In this document: one piece after another, positions 9,188 through 16,112 of the stretch
Layout of the letters: each line of letters begins with the position of its first letter
How positions within the stretch are numbered: position 1 is the first letter of the stretch
DNA from: JBBDNV01 sp040877415
Lineage (GTDB): Bacteria > Planctomycetota > Planctomycetia > Pirellulales > PALSA-1355
Direction: 5' to 3'
Assembly: GCA_040877415.1 (NCBI GenBank)
Contig: JBBDNV010000096.1
Coordinates: 1-23,353 of the forward strand
Length of the DNA: 23,353 bases
Notes under the pieces: generated by a model
What the model was told of the DNA's origin: nothing
The model's database searches: none
The model's input: only the letters and a program-made list of their open reading frames with translations
Made by a program: the position numbers and the translations under genes

Positions 9188-9409
9188 TCATCCGTTGACT
9201 TCGTAGATCACGGGTCGATATCTCGGGATTGGAATTGGTTTGCCGGCCTGTTTTGCCGATTCGATCCATGCGCTCTTGGCGATTTCGACCTGTTTGAGCG
9301 CTTCTTCCGGCGTGGCGCCAAACGCCGAGCATGCCGCCAGATCGGGGATATCCGCGATGTAACCGCCGTCTTCTTCGCTGTAGAAGATATTGATGTGGTA
9401 GTCCTTCAT
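9188..9409 (-). CDS. HicB-like antitoxin (third hicB-type gene)
   Basis: This encodes 73 aa with the HicB fold signature: INIFYSEEDGGYIADIPDLAACSAFGATPEEALKQ in sense order, a partial RNase-H-like domain. It lacks a recognisable C-terminal DNA-binding domain, as in short HicB proteins. The start at 9409 has AAAGG 6 bases upstream. It lies 42 bp downstream of hicA in the same orientation, which is the usual hicA-hicB order, so it may be the cognate antitoxin. It differs clearly from the two identical HicB proteins at 9688 and 10817. Confidence 0.85.
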   Translation of the reverse strand: MKDYHINIFYSEEDGGYIADIPDLAACSAFGATPEEALKQVEIAKSAWIESAKQAGKPIPIPRYRPVIYEVNG

Positions 9410-9451
9410 GAGCCTTTGTCCTCCAACGTGAGATGATACTTCTCGACCAGC

Positions 9452-9688
9452 TTACTGTTTGTAAGCGTCCAGAAAATCGTCACGGGAAATACCGGATTGC
9501 CGACACAGGGTCCGCAAGGTCGATCCTTTGAGGCGATGGTGATTGGGCATCGTCAAAGGCGTGCGCGTTCCGTCGGAGTTCTCACGGAGCATGGCGATGT
9601 GTTCTGCCTCGCGGACCAGGCGGAATCCCAGTCGCTCAAGTGCCTTGATGACCCGTCTCTTTGGAGCGTCGACGGGAAATCTCGGCAT
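9452..9688 (-). CDS. hicA: HicA-family mRNA interferase toxin
   Basis: This encodes 78 aa. The dsRBD-like HicA fold is recognisable in KRRVIKALERLGFRLVREAE, the presumed catalytic histidine of REAEHIAML, and MPNHHRLKGSTLRTLCRQSG. HicA toxins cleave mRNA and are neutralised by HicB. The ATG overlaps the stop of the upstream hicB copy as TGATG (shared base 9688), which indicates translational coupling. With another hicB-like gene downstream, the toxin sits between two candidate antitoxins. Confidence 0.88.
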   Translation of the reverse strand: MPRFPVDAPKRRVIKALERLGFRLVREAEHIAMLRENSDGTRTPLTMPNHHRLKGSTLRTLCRQSGISRDDFLDAYKQ

Positions 9689-9912
9689 CAGGCATCAACC
9701 CCCGCTTCGGCCACGAACACCTCCAATACGGGGGAGTCGAGATCCAGTTCATCGGGTCCGAACGTGTCGATGTGGAAGCGGATGGCCGATTTTACGTCCG
9801 ATAGCGCCTCCTCATAGGTGTCTCCCTGCCCGACGACGACCCCTTTCAGGCCCACGGGATAGGCCACATAGCCGTCCGCATGCTTTTCGATGATAACTTT
9901 GACGTCTTTCAT
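9688..9912 (-). CDS. hicB: HicB-family antitoxin, copy 1
   Basis: This encodes 74 aa starting MKDVKVIIEKHADGYVAYPV. GDTYEEALSDVKSAIRFHID is the typical HicB helix. Alternative in-frame ATGs occur 6 and 48 bp upstream. I chose the one where family similarity starts. It is coupled to hicA by a TGATG overlap. By eye, the gene and its upstream region to about 10064 are identical at nucleotide level to copy 2 at 10817-11193. A probable extended -10 promoter lies 100 bp upstream. Confidence 0.88.
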   Translation of the reverse strand: MKDVKVIIEKHADGYVAYPVGLKGVVVGQGDTYEEALSDVKSAIRFHIDTFGPDELDLDSPVLEVFVAEAGVDA

Positions 9913-10011
9913 ACGCATTCCATCCGGGCGCCGCCGCTGTTGGCAACGCAAGATCGTCACGATGCCCCGTACAAAAGCCGCTTTCCGCTCCGGACGCGGA
10001 GGATTCTCAAC

Positions 10012-10020
10012 ATTATAGCA
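10012..10020 (-). promoter_or_regulatory. Extended -10 promoter for hicB copy 1/hicA
   Basis: On the minus strand the sequence reads TGC-TATAAT, a perfect -10 hexamer with the TGn extension. The start codon is 100 bp downstream. No good -35 is visible. The site lies at the 3' side of a sequence that resembles the R-M C-terminus. Confidence 0.45.
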
Positions 10021-10049
10021 CGTCGCACCAGGACGTAGACCTCACCCGT

Positions 10050-10088
10050 GGCCTCCTCGACCAGTCGGATTTCGTCGTCCGCCAGGCC
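10050..10088 (-). pseudogene. R-M C-terminus-like fragment (GLADDEIRLVEEA)
   Basis: Minus-strand translation gives GLADDEIRLVEEA, matching GLTDDEIRLVEAG at the end of the restriction-modification enzyme (11284). After it the frame runs on into unrelated sequence up to a TGA near 9960. It is probably a decayed extra copy of the R-M 3' end. Confidence 0.55.
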
Positions 10089-10091
10089 CTA

Positions 10092-10154
10092 GCAGGCACG
10101 CTCTGCCGTCCGCCGCGCTTGCGACAAAGCCTACGACACACAGGCGTGTGCCCG
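10092..10154. repeat. Palindromic-ended element, copy next to the tail fragment stop
   Basis: GCAGGCACGCTCTGCCGTCC at the left and GGCGTGTGCC at the right form imperfect inverted ends. The body matches 9073-9139 and 11221-11283. Its right end abuts the stop codon of the R-M tail fragment at 10155, just as the 11221 copy abuts the stop of the intact R-M gene. Confidence 0.65.
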
Positions 10155-10256
10155 CTACTTTGCCGTCCCTTCCTCAACCAGCCGGCTCTCGTCGTCCGAG
10201 AGGCCGTAGAGCTCGTTCACGAGCTGATCGATCTGCCGCGAAATCGCGCATTTCAT
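10155..10256 (-). pseudogene. 33-codon fragment of an R-M enzyme C-terminus
   Basis: ATG at 10256 to TAG at 10155 reads 33 aa containing RQIDQLVNELYGLSDDESRL. This aligns with AQIDQLVYELYGLTDDEIRL at the end of the intact R-M protein. The ATG overlaps the pemK stop (ATGA), so it may be translated by accident. It is too divergent from the adjacent gene to be a fresh copy and probably derives from a related R-M gene or an older duplication. Confidence 0.75.
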
Positions 10257-10594
10257 AGCTTCAAATGATCCGACAATCGCTGGCGGAGCCGCCGGAGGCG
10301 GGAAGGGTCAATGCTCCCGATCGCGCCGGCGATTTCGTCGAGATCCGCTGAATACAGGTAGCTCAGCCGGATCACGGAGACGCGATGCAAACCGCTGGAG
10401 GCGAAATCGGCGTCGCTCGCCTGGACCAGTTCATCCCAGTTGGCCTGAAGGTGCTGAAGCTGCGTGCTGATCCCACAAAGGAGCAGGTTCTGGTAAGGTC
10501 CGGGCAGGTCGTCCAGGAGAAGAGCGGGACGCAGCTTCGCTGCGGTGCCGCCAAGTTGGGGCAGCGGTATGAGGACCACATCTCCGGGGCTCAA
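10253..10594 (-). CDS. PemK/MazF-family endoribonuclease toxin
   Basis: This encodes 113 aa. The N-terminus SPGDVVLIPLPQLGGTAAKL followed by RPALLL is the PemK/MazF beta-barrel signature, and the middle contains VSVIRLSYLYSAD as in family members. MazF-type toxins cleave mRNA at short sequences. The start codon is TTG at 10594, overlapping the stop of the upstream antitoxin as TTGA; no ATG fits the family start. Coupling to the DUF2281-like gene makes a two-gene toxin-antitoxin module. Confidence 0.88.
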   Translation of the reverse strand: MSPGDVVLIPLPQLGGTAAKLRPALLLDDLPGPYQNLLLCGISTQLQHLQANWDELVQASDADFASSGLHRVSVIRLSYLYSADLDEIAGAIGSIDPSRLRRLRQRLSDHLKL

Positions 10595-10797
10595 GGCTTG
10601 CGCTCCGGCTTGAGGTCCGCAAGTGTATACTCCGGCTCATCCGGCCCGTAAGCTCGCGCCAACTGAGGCTGGCCGAATTGCCGCCATGCCTCGCGCTCTT
10701 CCCGCCAATTCAAGAACTCCGCGAAGTGCAGAACCTCGCGCAAGCGCTCTTCCGGCAGTTCATCGAGCACTTTTTCCAGAGTTTCTTTCACACTCAT
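10591..10797 (-). CDS. DUF2281-like antitoxin of the PemK module
   Basis: This encodes 68 aa. MSVKETLEKVLDELPEERLR and VLHFAEFLNWREE match the small antitoxin family DUF2281 (helical N-terminus, PEERLREVLHFAEFL core). The C-terminal half (PDEPEYTLADLKPERKP) is likely the toxin-binding tail. It overlaps the toxin gene by 4 bp. The start at 10797 lies 19 bp after the stop of hicB copy 2, so all three genes are probably cotranscribed. Confidence 0.82.
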   Translation of the reverse strand: MSVKETLEKVLDELPEERLREVLHFAEFLNWREEREAWRQFGQPQLARAYGPDEPEYTLADLKPERKP

Positions 10798-10816
10798 GGC
10801 TGTTTTTCCCGCAGCA

Positions 10817-11041
10817 TCAGGCATCAACCCCCGCTTCGGCCACGAACACCTCCAATACGGGGGAGTCGAGATCCAGTTCATCGGGTCCGAACGTGTCGAT
10901 GTGGAAGCGGATGGCCGATTTTACGTCCGATAGCGCCTCCTCATAGGTGTCTCCCTGCCCGACGACGACCCCTTTCAGGCCCACGGGATAGGCCACATAG
11001 CCGTCCGCATGCTTTTCGATGATAACTTTGACGTCTTTCAT
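10817..11041 (-). CDS. hicB: HicB-family antitoxin, copy 2 (no adjacent HicA)
   Basis: This encodes 74 aa, identical in sequence to HicB copy 1 at 9688-9912. Here the downstream gene is the DUF2281/PemK module instead of hicA, so it is an orphan antitoxin or now leads the PemK operon. It retains the same extended -10 promoter, 100 bp upstream. It could supply extra HicB protein to neutralise the HicA encoded 1.1 kb away. Confidence 0.88.
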   Translation of the reverse strand: MKDVKVIIEKHADGYVAYPVGLKGVVVGQGDTYEEALSDVKSAIRFHIDTFGPDELDLDSPVLEVFVAEAGVDA

Positions 11042-11140
11042 ACGCATTCCATCCGGGCGCCGCCGCTGTTGGCAACGCAAGATCGTCACGATGCCCCGTA
11101 CAAAAGCCGCTTTCCGCTCCGGACGCGGAGGATTCTCAAC

Positions 11141-11149
11141 ATTATAGCA
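11141..11149 (-). promoter_or_regulatory. Extended -10 promoter for hicB copy 2 and the PemK module
   Basis: TGC-TATAAT on the minus strand is the duplicate of 10012-10020. It is 100 bp upstream of the hicB copy 2 start and would serve the hicB-DUF2281-pemK unit. Confidence 0.45.
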
Positions 11150-11178
11150 CGTCGCACCAGGACGTAGACCTCACCCGT

Positions 11179-11217
11179 GGCCTCCTCGACCAGTCCGGTT
11201 TCGTCGTCCGCCAGGCC
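11179..11217 (-). pseudogene. R-M C-terminus-like fragment (GLADDETGLVEEA)
   Basis: This is the duplicate of 10050-10088, with two substitutions changing IR to TG. It lies 66 bp downstream of the intact R-M stop, beyond a palindromic element, and still reads like the R-M terminal motif GLTDDEIRLVE. Confidence 0.5.
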
Positions 11218-11220
11218 CTA

Positions 11221-11283
11221 GCAGGCACGCTCTGCCGTCCGCCGCGCTTACGACAAAGCCTACGACACACAGGCGTGTGCGTG
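11221..11283. repeat. Palindromic-ended element abutting the R-M stop codon
   Basis: The body is like 10092-10154 (for example GACAAAGCCTACGACACACA). Its end touches the TAG stop of the R-M gene at 11284, so it may act as a 3' hairpin of that transcript. Confidence 0.65.
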
Positions 11284-14160
11284 CTACTTTTCCGTCCCTG
11301 CCTCAACCAGCCGGATTTCGTCGTCCGTGAGGCCGTAGAGCTCGTAGACGAGCTGGTCGATCTGCGCGTCGATCGCGCCAATTTGCCGCTGACAGCGCAT
11401 TTTCTCATCCGGTGATCGAGCTGAATAGAGTTGTTCCTTTACCTGCAACATTTTGGAGACAAGCCCAACCATGCCATCGTGCTGTCGCTTCCCAGAGGAC
11501 CTCGAAATATCAGGCCCGCAAATTGGTAGCTCCCTGGTCTGCTTAATAATGATTTTCGGGAAGTCATCACGTCGTGCCACGCTGTTGACATTCCGAAAGT
11601 ACCACGACAGTAGTCGACTGTTCAATAAGCCGAGGAGAAACTGCAACGAGTACTTTGGTTCAACATTCTCGCGACGGAGCAGGCTTTGAACAGACTGGTT
11701 GGTCAAGAACGAATCCGAGATGAATGTTGCTTGAAGTCGATAGCGTCGACTGAGGACTTGACGTATCAGTATCCTTTCATCAGAAAAAAACGCCCACGGC
11801 TTATGTTTCCGAATTCCTTCGTCATAGGAAACGAAAGCTCTCTCACCGTGCTTTAGAACGTACCTCCGGAGTATGCCACTAAAGGCCAAGGCCGGTTCAC
11901 TAAACGCACGGCGGTCGGTCTGTGGCTTAAAGGTTTCGATGCCCCTCTTGACCAACACAAAATGGTCCAGCGTGTAGCGAGCATTTCGCACTTTGTTCAA
12001 TACAATCGCTTCTTGCGACGAGCACGTGACAAGAAACTCCAAGTCTTTGCTTTCCAGCCAAGATCTGTAGTTGCCAGTCTTGTGAAACGGCTCAAAATCT
12101 TCTTGCGTAAAGATCTTGAATCGTTGTGGAAAAACGTAAAGATCAACCACATCGTTTTTTTGTTCGGCTCCAGAAGCACGCCGTTGCGCCGTGACAATGA
12201 CGGTGTCAATGTATGCGCCCGAGAAAACGTCGAATGGCAGGGAAACGAACGTTAGCGGCCTGTAGTTTTCCAAAAATAGTTCGCGAAGCGGGCGCGCCGA
12301 TGGACTTGAAGTCCAACCAGAAGGGATGATCAGTCCAAGAACACCTTGCGGACGAAGCAAGTCGTGGGATCGTTCGGCAAAGAGCAGAAATGTATCAAGC
12401 GAATTCGCGGGCGTCTCGTACGTATTGCGCAGATATGCAATCTCTTCGGCTGTAACTGCTGCGCCGTACGGCGGATTCCCAATCACCGCGTCGAACCCGC
12501 CATCTTTGCCTTTGAAAATGGCCGGGAACTCGGCCTTCCAGTCGAAGACATTGATGCGGTACTGCTCCTCGTCATCTAACAGGCTCATCTGCTGCCCATT
12601 GTAGAAATCCGGCCCAATCAGCGAGTTGCCGCACTTGATGTTGTGGCCGAGGTCGGGGAGGGCGCGCTCGTGGAGCAGGCGGAGCTGGTTCTCAAGGTTC
12701 TCGTGGTTTTCGTTTTCCAGGACTTTGAGCAAGAGCGATAGCTTAGTCACTTCCACGGCTTGGCTGTCGATGTCGACGCCGTAGATGTTGCTTAAGAGAA
12801 TCCGCTTCTTTTCGGCCGTCGTCAAAAACCATTGGCCGCCGCGGCCCTGATAGATTTCTTTCTTGTGCTTCGCGGGGCCGTCTTGCAGATACCAGTCACG
12901 GTGCCAGTCGAGCAGAAACTGGTAGGCACCAACCAGGAATGAACCGGAACCGCAGGCCGGATCGAGCACGCGCAGTTTGGCCACGTCCTTGGGCGCTTTT
13001 TTCTCGACCAGCTTACCGACCGTGTTCTTGACGATGTAATCGACGATGTAGGCCGGCGTGTAATAAACGCCGCCGGCTTTCTTGACCTCGGGCTTGTCTT
13101 CGATTTTGGCCTGGTGGCCCGCGGTCAGGCGGATCACCTTGCCCAAAAACTGCTCGTACACCTGCCCCAGGATTTCGGCCGGCAGGACGGAAAACTCGTA
13201 GGGGCTGTCGGGGTAGTAAAGCGCTCGCAGGATTTCCTTGAGCGGCTTGTCGTCGAGCGCTAGCGACTGCGTCAGTTCGTCGGGCGGCTCGGCGCGGTCC
13301 TTCTCGGGCTGGAAATGAAACAGGCCCGAGTTGTAGCGCTCGTCGGCCCGATCGAAGAGTTGGCACAGCCGCCGGTAGAGTTGCTCGCCGTTGGCAATTC
13401 CGCCAAGCTGCCCGTAGGGCTCGATGCCGCGGTCCTCGCACATCCGCAAGAACACGATGCGGTCGATCGTCCGTTGGACGGCAAAGTTGAGATCGCGCTG
13501 GCTGAGATCGTTGTTGCGCAGCGCAAAGTTCCGCGCCAGCGACTCGCGCCACGATTCGATTTCGCGCAAAAACGCCGCGTCGACTTCGGCCGTGCCGCGC
13601 TTGAGCTTCGTACCCTCGGCGTATTTATCGAACGAGCCCTTGAGCACCGCCTCGCGCGAGAAAATGCCGGCGATCTCGTCCCACTTGTCGAGGTACTCCT
13701 CGAAGGAGAGGAACATCGTGCGGGCCACGGCCGGCTTGTCGCTCTTGTCGGGCTTGATGCGGCAATCGTAGACGGCGAATTCCTCGAAGTCAGTCAGAAT
13801 CGAAAGCGGCAGCTTAGCGCTCCAGGCGTAGCGGCGAAGCTGGTAGGCGGCGCTCACGTCCTGGCCCACGTTGACGGCCGGCTTTTTCGCTTCCAGAAAG
13901 AAGACGCGGCGCCCGCCGATGCGAAAGCAGTAGTCGGGCGCCTTCGATTCCGTGCCGATCTTGATGGCGTCTTCGTGAATGACGTCCTTGTAGGCCTCGG
14001 CGTGCCCTTGCTCGTTGTCGACGTCCCAGCCCAGCGCCTTGAAAAAGGGGTTCAAGAATTCCTGGCGGAGCTGCGCCTCGTTGAAGTGCGCGGACTGATA
14101 CGACTCGAGGTTGTCCCGAAAACGCTCGACCAGTTTCCTTACGCTTTCCGGCGCCGCCAT
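11284..14160 (-). CDS. Eco57I-like type IIG restriction-modification enzyme
   Basis: This encodes 958 aa. The ATG at 14160 has GAGGA about 8 bases upstream and a candidate -10 at 14202-14207; an in-frame ATG at 14193 would leave almost no leader. The N-terminal nuclease part has PD (75-76) and LEAKK (E90, K92), a PD-ExK site. An adenine methyltransferase follows: motif I DPACGSGSF (400-408) and catalytic NPPY (562-565). The C-terminal third is a TaqI-C-like target-recognition domain, ending in IDQLVYELYGLTDDEIRLVE. Both cutting and N6-adenine methylation are thus in one chain, methyl donor AdoMet. The recognition-domain DNA (about 11400-12350) is visibly more AT-rich than the 5' half. The gene heads the minus-strand defence island. 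Confidence 0.93.
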   Translation of the reverse strand: MAAPESVRKLVERFRDNLESYQSAHFNEAQLRQEFLNPFFKALGWDVDNEQGHAEAYKDVIHEDAIKIGTESKAPDYCFRIGGRRVFFLEAKKPAVNVGQDVSAAYQLRRYAWSAKLPLSILTDFEEFAVYDCRIKPDKSDKPAVARTMFLSFEEYLDKWDEIAGIFSREAVLKGSFDKYAEGTKLKRGTAEVDAAFLREIESWRESLARNFALRNNDLSQRDLNFAVQRTIDRIVFLRMCEDRGIEPYGQLGGIANGEQLYRRLCQLFDRADERYNSGLFHFQPEKDRAEPPDELTQSLALDDKPLKEILRALYYPDSPYEFSVLPAEILGQVYEQFLGKVIRLTAGHQAKIEDKPEVKKAGGVYYTPAYIVDYIVKNTVGKLVEKKAPKDVAKLRVLDPACGSGSFLVGAYQFLLDWHRDWYLQDGPAKHKKEIYQGRGGQWFLTTAEKKRILLSNIYGVDIDSQAVEVTKLSLLLKVLENENHENLENQLRLLHERALPDLGHNIKCGNSLIGPDFYNGQQMSLLDDEEQYRINVFDWKAEFPAIFKGKDGGFDAVIGNPPYGAAVTAEEIAYLRNTYETPANSLDTFLLFAERSHDLLRPQGVLGLIIPSGWTSSPSARPLRELFLENYRPLTFVSLPFDVFSGAYIDTVIVTAQRRASGAEQKNDVVDLYVFPQRFKIFTQEDFEPFHKTGNYRSWLESKDLEFLVTCSSQEAIVLNKVRNARYTLDHFVLVKRGIETFKPQTDRRAFSEPALAFSGILRRYVLKHGERAFVSYDEGIRKHKPWAFFSDERILIRQVLSRRYRLQATFISDSFLTNQSVQSLLRRENVEPKYSLQFLLGLLNSRLLSWYFRNVNSVARRDDFPKIIIKQTRELPICGPDISRSSGKRQHDGMVGLVSKMLQVKEQLYSARSPDEKMRCQRQIGAIDAQIDQLVYELYGLTDDEIRLVEAGTEK

Positions 14161-14201
14161 CGCGATTCCTCGCACGACCAGTGGTTGAGACATTCGGGCG
14201 A

Positions 14202-14207
14202 ATTATA
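14202..14207 (-). promoter_or_regulatory. Candidate -10 box of the R-M gene
   Basis: A perfect TATAAT on the minus strand lies 41 bp upstream of the chosen ATG at 14160. No convincing -35 is found at the expected distance. Confidence 0.35.
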
Positions 14208-14248
14208 GCCGATCGTTCGGCGATCCGCGGGCCCTGTGCATGTCATTG

Positions 14249-14482
14249 TCAGGGCGAGCCCTGACCTACGGGTTGAATCCTGTTCATCCTGTCTACTTCT
14301 CGCGACTTTTCTGGACAGGATGGACAGGATCGACAGGATGATTGGAAAGCCGCAGGAACAAACAGCTCGACCCAGTATTTGTGCTCTCCGACGGGAACCC
14401 TTGAATCCTGTTCATCCTGTTCATCCTGTCTGTTCTCCCCGTGTTTTCTTTGGACAAGATCGACAGGAACAAACAGCTCGAT
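14249..14482. repeat. ATCCTGTTC-type dispersed repeat, right copy
   Basis: The region starts with TCAGGGC-GA-GCCCTGA (14249-14264) and continues with ATCCTGTTC units and GACAGGATCGACAGG blocks. 14353-14456 matches 8867-8970 over 104 bp in the same orientation, with a few mismatches around 14375-14390 and in the ATCCTGTT(C/A) units. Confidence 0.85.
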
Positions 14483-14892
14483 TGTCACCTCGGGACACGG
14501 TGCTGATTCATCGTTCGTCAACAGGCCGCAGGGTTGCAGGAAAAGGGCAAAAACGCGCGGCCGAAAACGCGTTTGCATCGCACGCGAAAATCTGATTAAT
14601 GATAGGGTGGCGGATTCTTAAACTGGCCCGGAATACTTCACGTCGGGGGGTGCGTTGGAAATGGGCGCCGCGAACTACTCTAAATCGAGCAAGAATGGTC
14701 GCTTCCGACGAAACCGCGCGGCCCTTCGCGCGCACGCAGTATAGCTATGAAAAACTCCCCGCCCAATTCCAGGTCAAATGGCCTAATTCTGAAAATCGAA
14801 AATAGGCCACCTGCACTGCCTTTTTTTGGCCGTCGCCGTTGGCTCCGGGCTAAACGGTCTTTCCTTCTGCCTTCATCCTTCTCCCCTCTCCC
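14483..14892. other. 410-bp gap with no gene seen
   Basis: I find no supported ORF, tRNA or structured RNA here. A polypyrimidine stretch related to the repeat at the window start lies at 14862-14883, next to the DUF819 gene's 3' end. Confidence 0.6.
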
Positions 14893-16089
14893 TCACAGCC
14901 AGGCCGAAAGCAGTTCACCCACGGCCAGGCCGACGGCCGTGCCGATCGTGTAACCCCAAATGCCTACGAGCAAAGCCGGCAGCACCAGCTTCGACCAGCC
15001 CATCGAAATGGCCATCGCCGCCGCCGAAGGCGGGCCGCCGAGCGAGGCGTTGACTGCCAGGGCTATGTCTTCGAGGTTCAGCCCCAGCAGGCGTCCGCCC
15101 ACGAGCGCAAAGGCTAAGTTCACAACCGCGATCACGAGGCAGAACACGAACATGATGGGCACTTTCGTCAGCACGGTCCACAAGTCGGCCGGCAAGCCGA
15201 TAACGAACAGGAACACGTACAAGAGATAGGCTCCCATCTCCTCGGCGCCGTGAATCCGCTCGAGCAACCGATGAAACACGCTGGCCACGAGCGTCGACCA
15301 GGCCGTAATGTGCACGAAGCGGTTGCCGGCCACCTCCGCGATCGCCGTAGCGTCCCGGCCGCCCCGCTCAAAAGCCGTTTGCACCAGGTCCGCCGTCAGG
15401 CCCGCGGCGGCCACGATCGTCACTGCCACGGCCATTGCGGCCGCGATATCCAACAGCGCGATCTCTTTGCGCCGCCAATGCTCGGCCGCCAGCGCGCGGC
15501 TGTCGACCGCGTCTGCCGTGTGCGGGTGCGGATACCAGCGACGGGCCCACTTGCTTCGGCAGATCAGGATCAGCACGATGAACATGCCGGCCATGATGAA
15601 GTTGTCGGCCACGAGCAAGGGCCCTGTCTCGTTGCTCGTGACTTCGTATGAACGGGCCACGGCGATGAAGTTGACGGCTCCGCCGATATAGCTGGCGGTC
15701 ATGATGGCCGCGACCGGCGCCGCATTGGCAACCCGCTCGTGCAGCACAGCCGCGGCCACCAGCGCCCCCACGACCGTGCCGAGTGACGCCAGGTGAAACG
15801 CCACGAACAGCCAGCCCGTCGACCGCACGATGTGCACCACGTTGGCCCGAAACAGCAGGAGCGGCAACGCCAGCGGCACGAGCTGACCCATGATCACTTC
15901 GTAAACCGGCGCTTCTGGCGGCATCACCCGGGAATTGGCCAGCACCATGGCGATGCACAAGGCCAGCACGGGCCCGCTGAGCTTGGCGGCCCAAGCGAAG
16001 GTTTGCTCGAGCCAGATGCTGGCCGCCACGCCCACGACGATCACGGTCCATAACAGCCAGGTGTCGTCGGGCTTGATCAGGGTGTACAT
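14893..16089 (-). CDS. DUF819 family integral membrane protein
   Basis: This encodes 398 aa starting MYTLIKPDDTWLLWTVIVV at 16089, 23 bp after the serine-hydrolase stop. About ten or more hydrophobic segments are visible, for example WLLWTVIVVGVAASIWL, LVPLALPLLLF, FIMAGMFIVLILIC and VPIMFVFCLVIAVVNLAFALV. Family hallmarks are ASYIGGAVNFIAVA near residue 145 and NASLGGPPSAAAMA near the C-terminus, two inverted-repeat-like Gly/Asn motifs as in sodium-coupled carriers. DUF819 proteins (YjcL-like) are poorly characterised. Transport of a peptide or amino-acid product made by the neighbouring hydrolase is a guess from context. Longer upstream readings overlap the hydrolase gene and are rejected. 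Confidence 0.88.
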   Translation of the reverse strand: MYTLIKPDDTWLLWTVIVVGVAASIWLEQTFAWAAKLSGPVLALCIAMVLANSRVMPPEAPVYEVIMGQLVPLALPLLLFRANVVHIVRSTGWLFVAFHLASLGTVVGALVAAAVLHERVANAAPVAAIMTASYIGGAVNFIAVARSYEVTSNETGPLLVADNFIMAGMFIVLILICRSKWARRWYPHPHTADAVDSRALAAEHWRRKEIALLDIAAAMAVAVTIVAAAGLTADLVQTAFERGGRDATAIAEVAGNRFVHITAWSTLVASVFHRLLERIHGAEEMGAYLLYVFLFVIGLPADLWTVLTKVPIMFVFCLVIAVVNLAFALVGGRLLGLNLEDIALAVNASLGGPPSAAAMAISMGWSKLVLPALLVGIWGYTIGTAVGLAVGELLSAWL

Positions 16090-16112
16090 GCAAACGCGTC
16101 CGCACGGGCGAG

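Larger units (their letters stand above)
9685..10252. repeat. Direct repeat block, copy 1 (R-M tail, palindromic element, promoter, hicB)
   Basis: This block corresponds to 10814-11381 at a constant offset of 1129 bp over most of its length. From 9685 to about 10064 I see no difference between copies. Scattered substitutions begin at 10065 and become frequent beyond 10150. The identical part is coding plus promoter, so the duplication or a conversion event is recent. Confidence 0.9.
10814..11381. repeat. Direct repeat block, copy 2
   Basis: This is the partner of 9685-10252, in the same orientation. Its right part is the true 3' end of the R-M gene plus the palindromic element. Its left part is hicB copy 2. 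Differences seen by eye include two substitutions near 11195, one at 11250 and several in 11280-11380. Confidence 0.9.

Noticed and set aside
8786..9436. Cys/Ser-rich ORFs such as SCSSCLFSPC in the ATCCTGTTC repeats (also 14236-14621)
   Set aside because: They are translations of a simple dispersed repeat, occur in several frames, have no start signal and overlap the antisense of real toxin-antitoxin genes.
10155..10256. A real third small gene of the PemK operon
   Set aside because: Although its ATG overlaps the pemK stop, the peptide matches the end of the R-M enzyme and looks like a leftover fragment.
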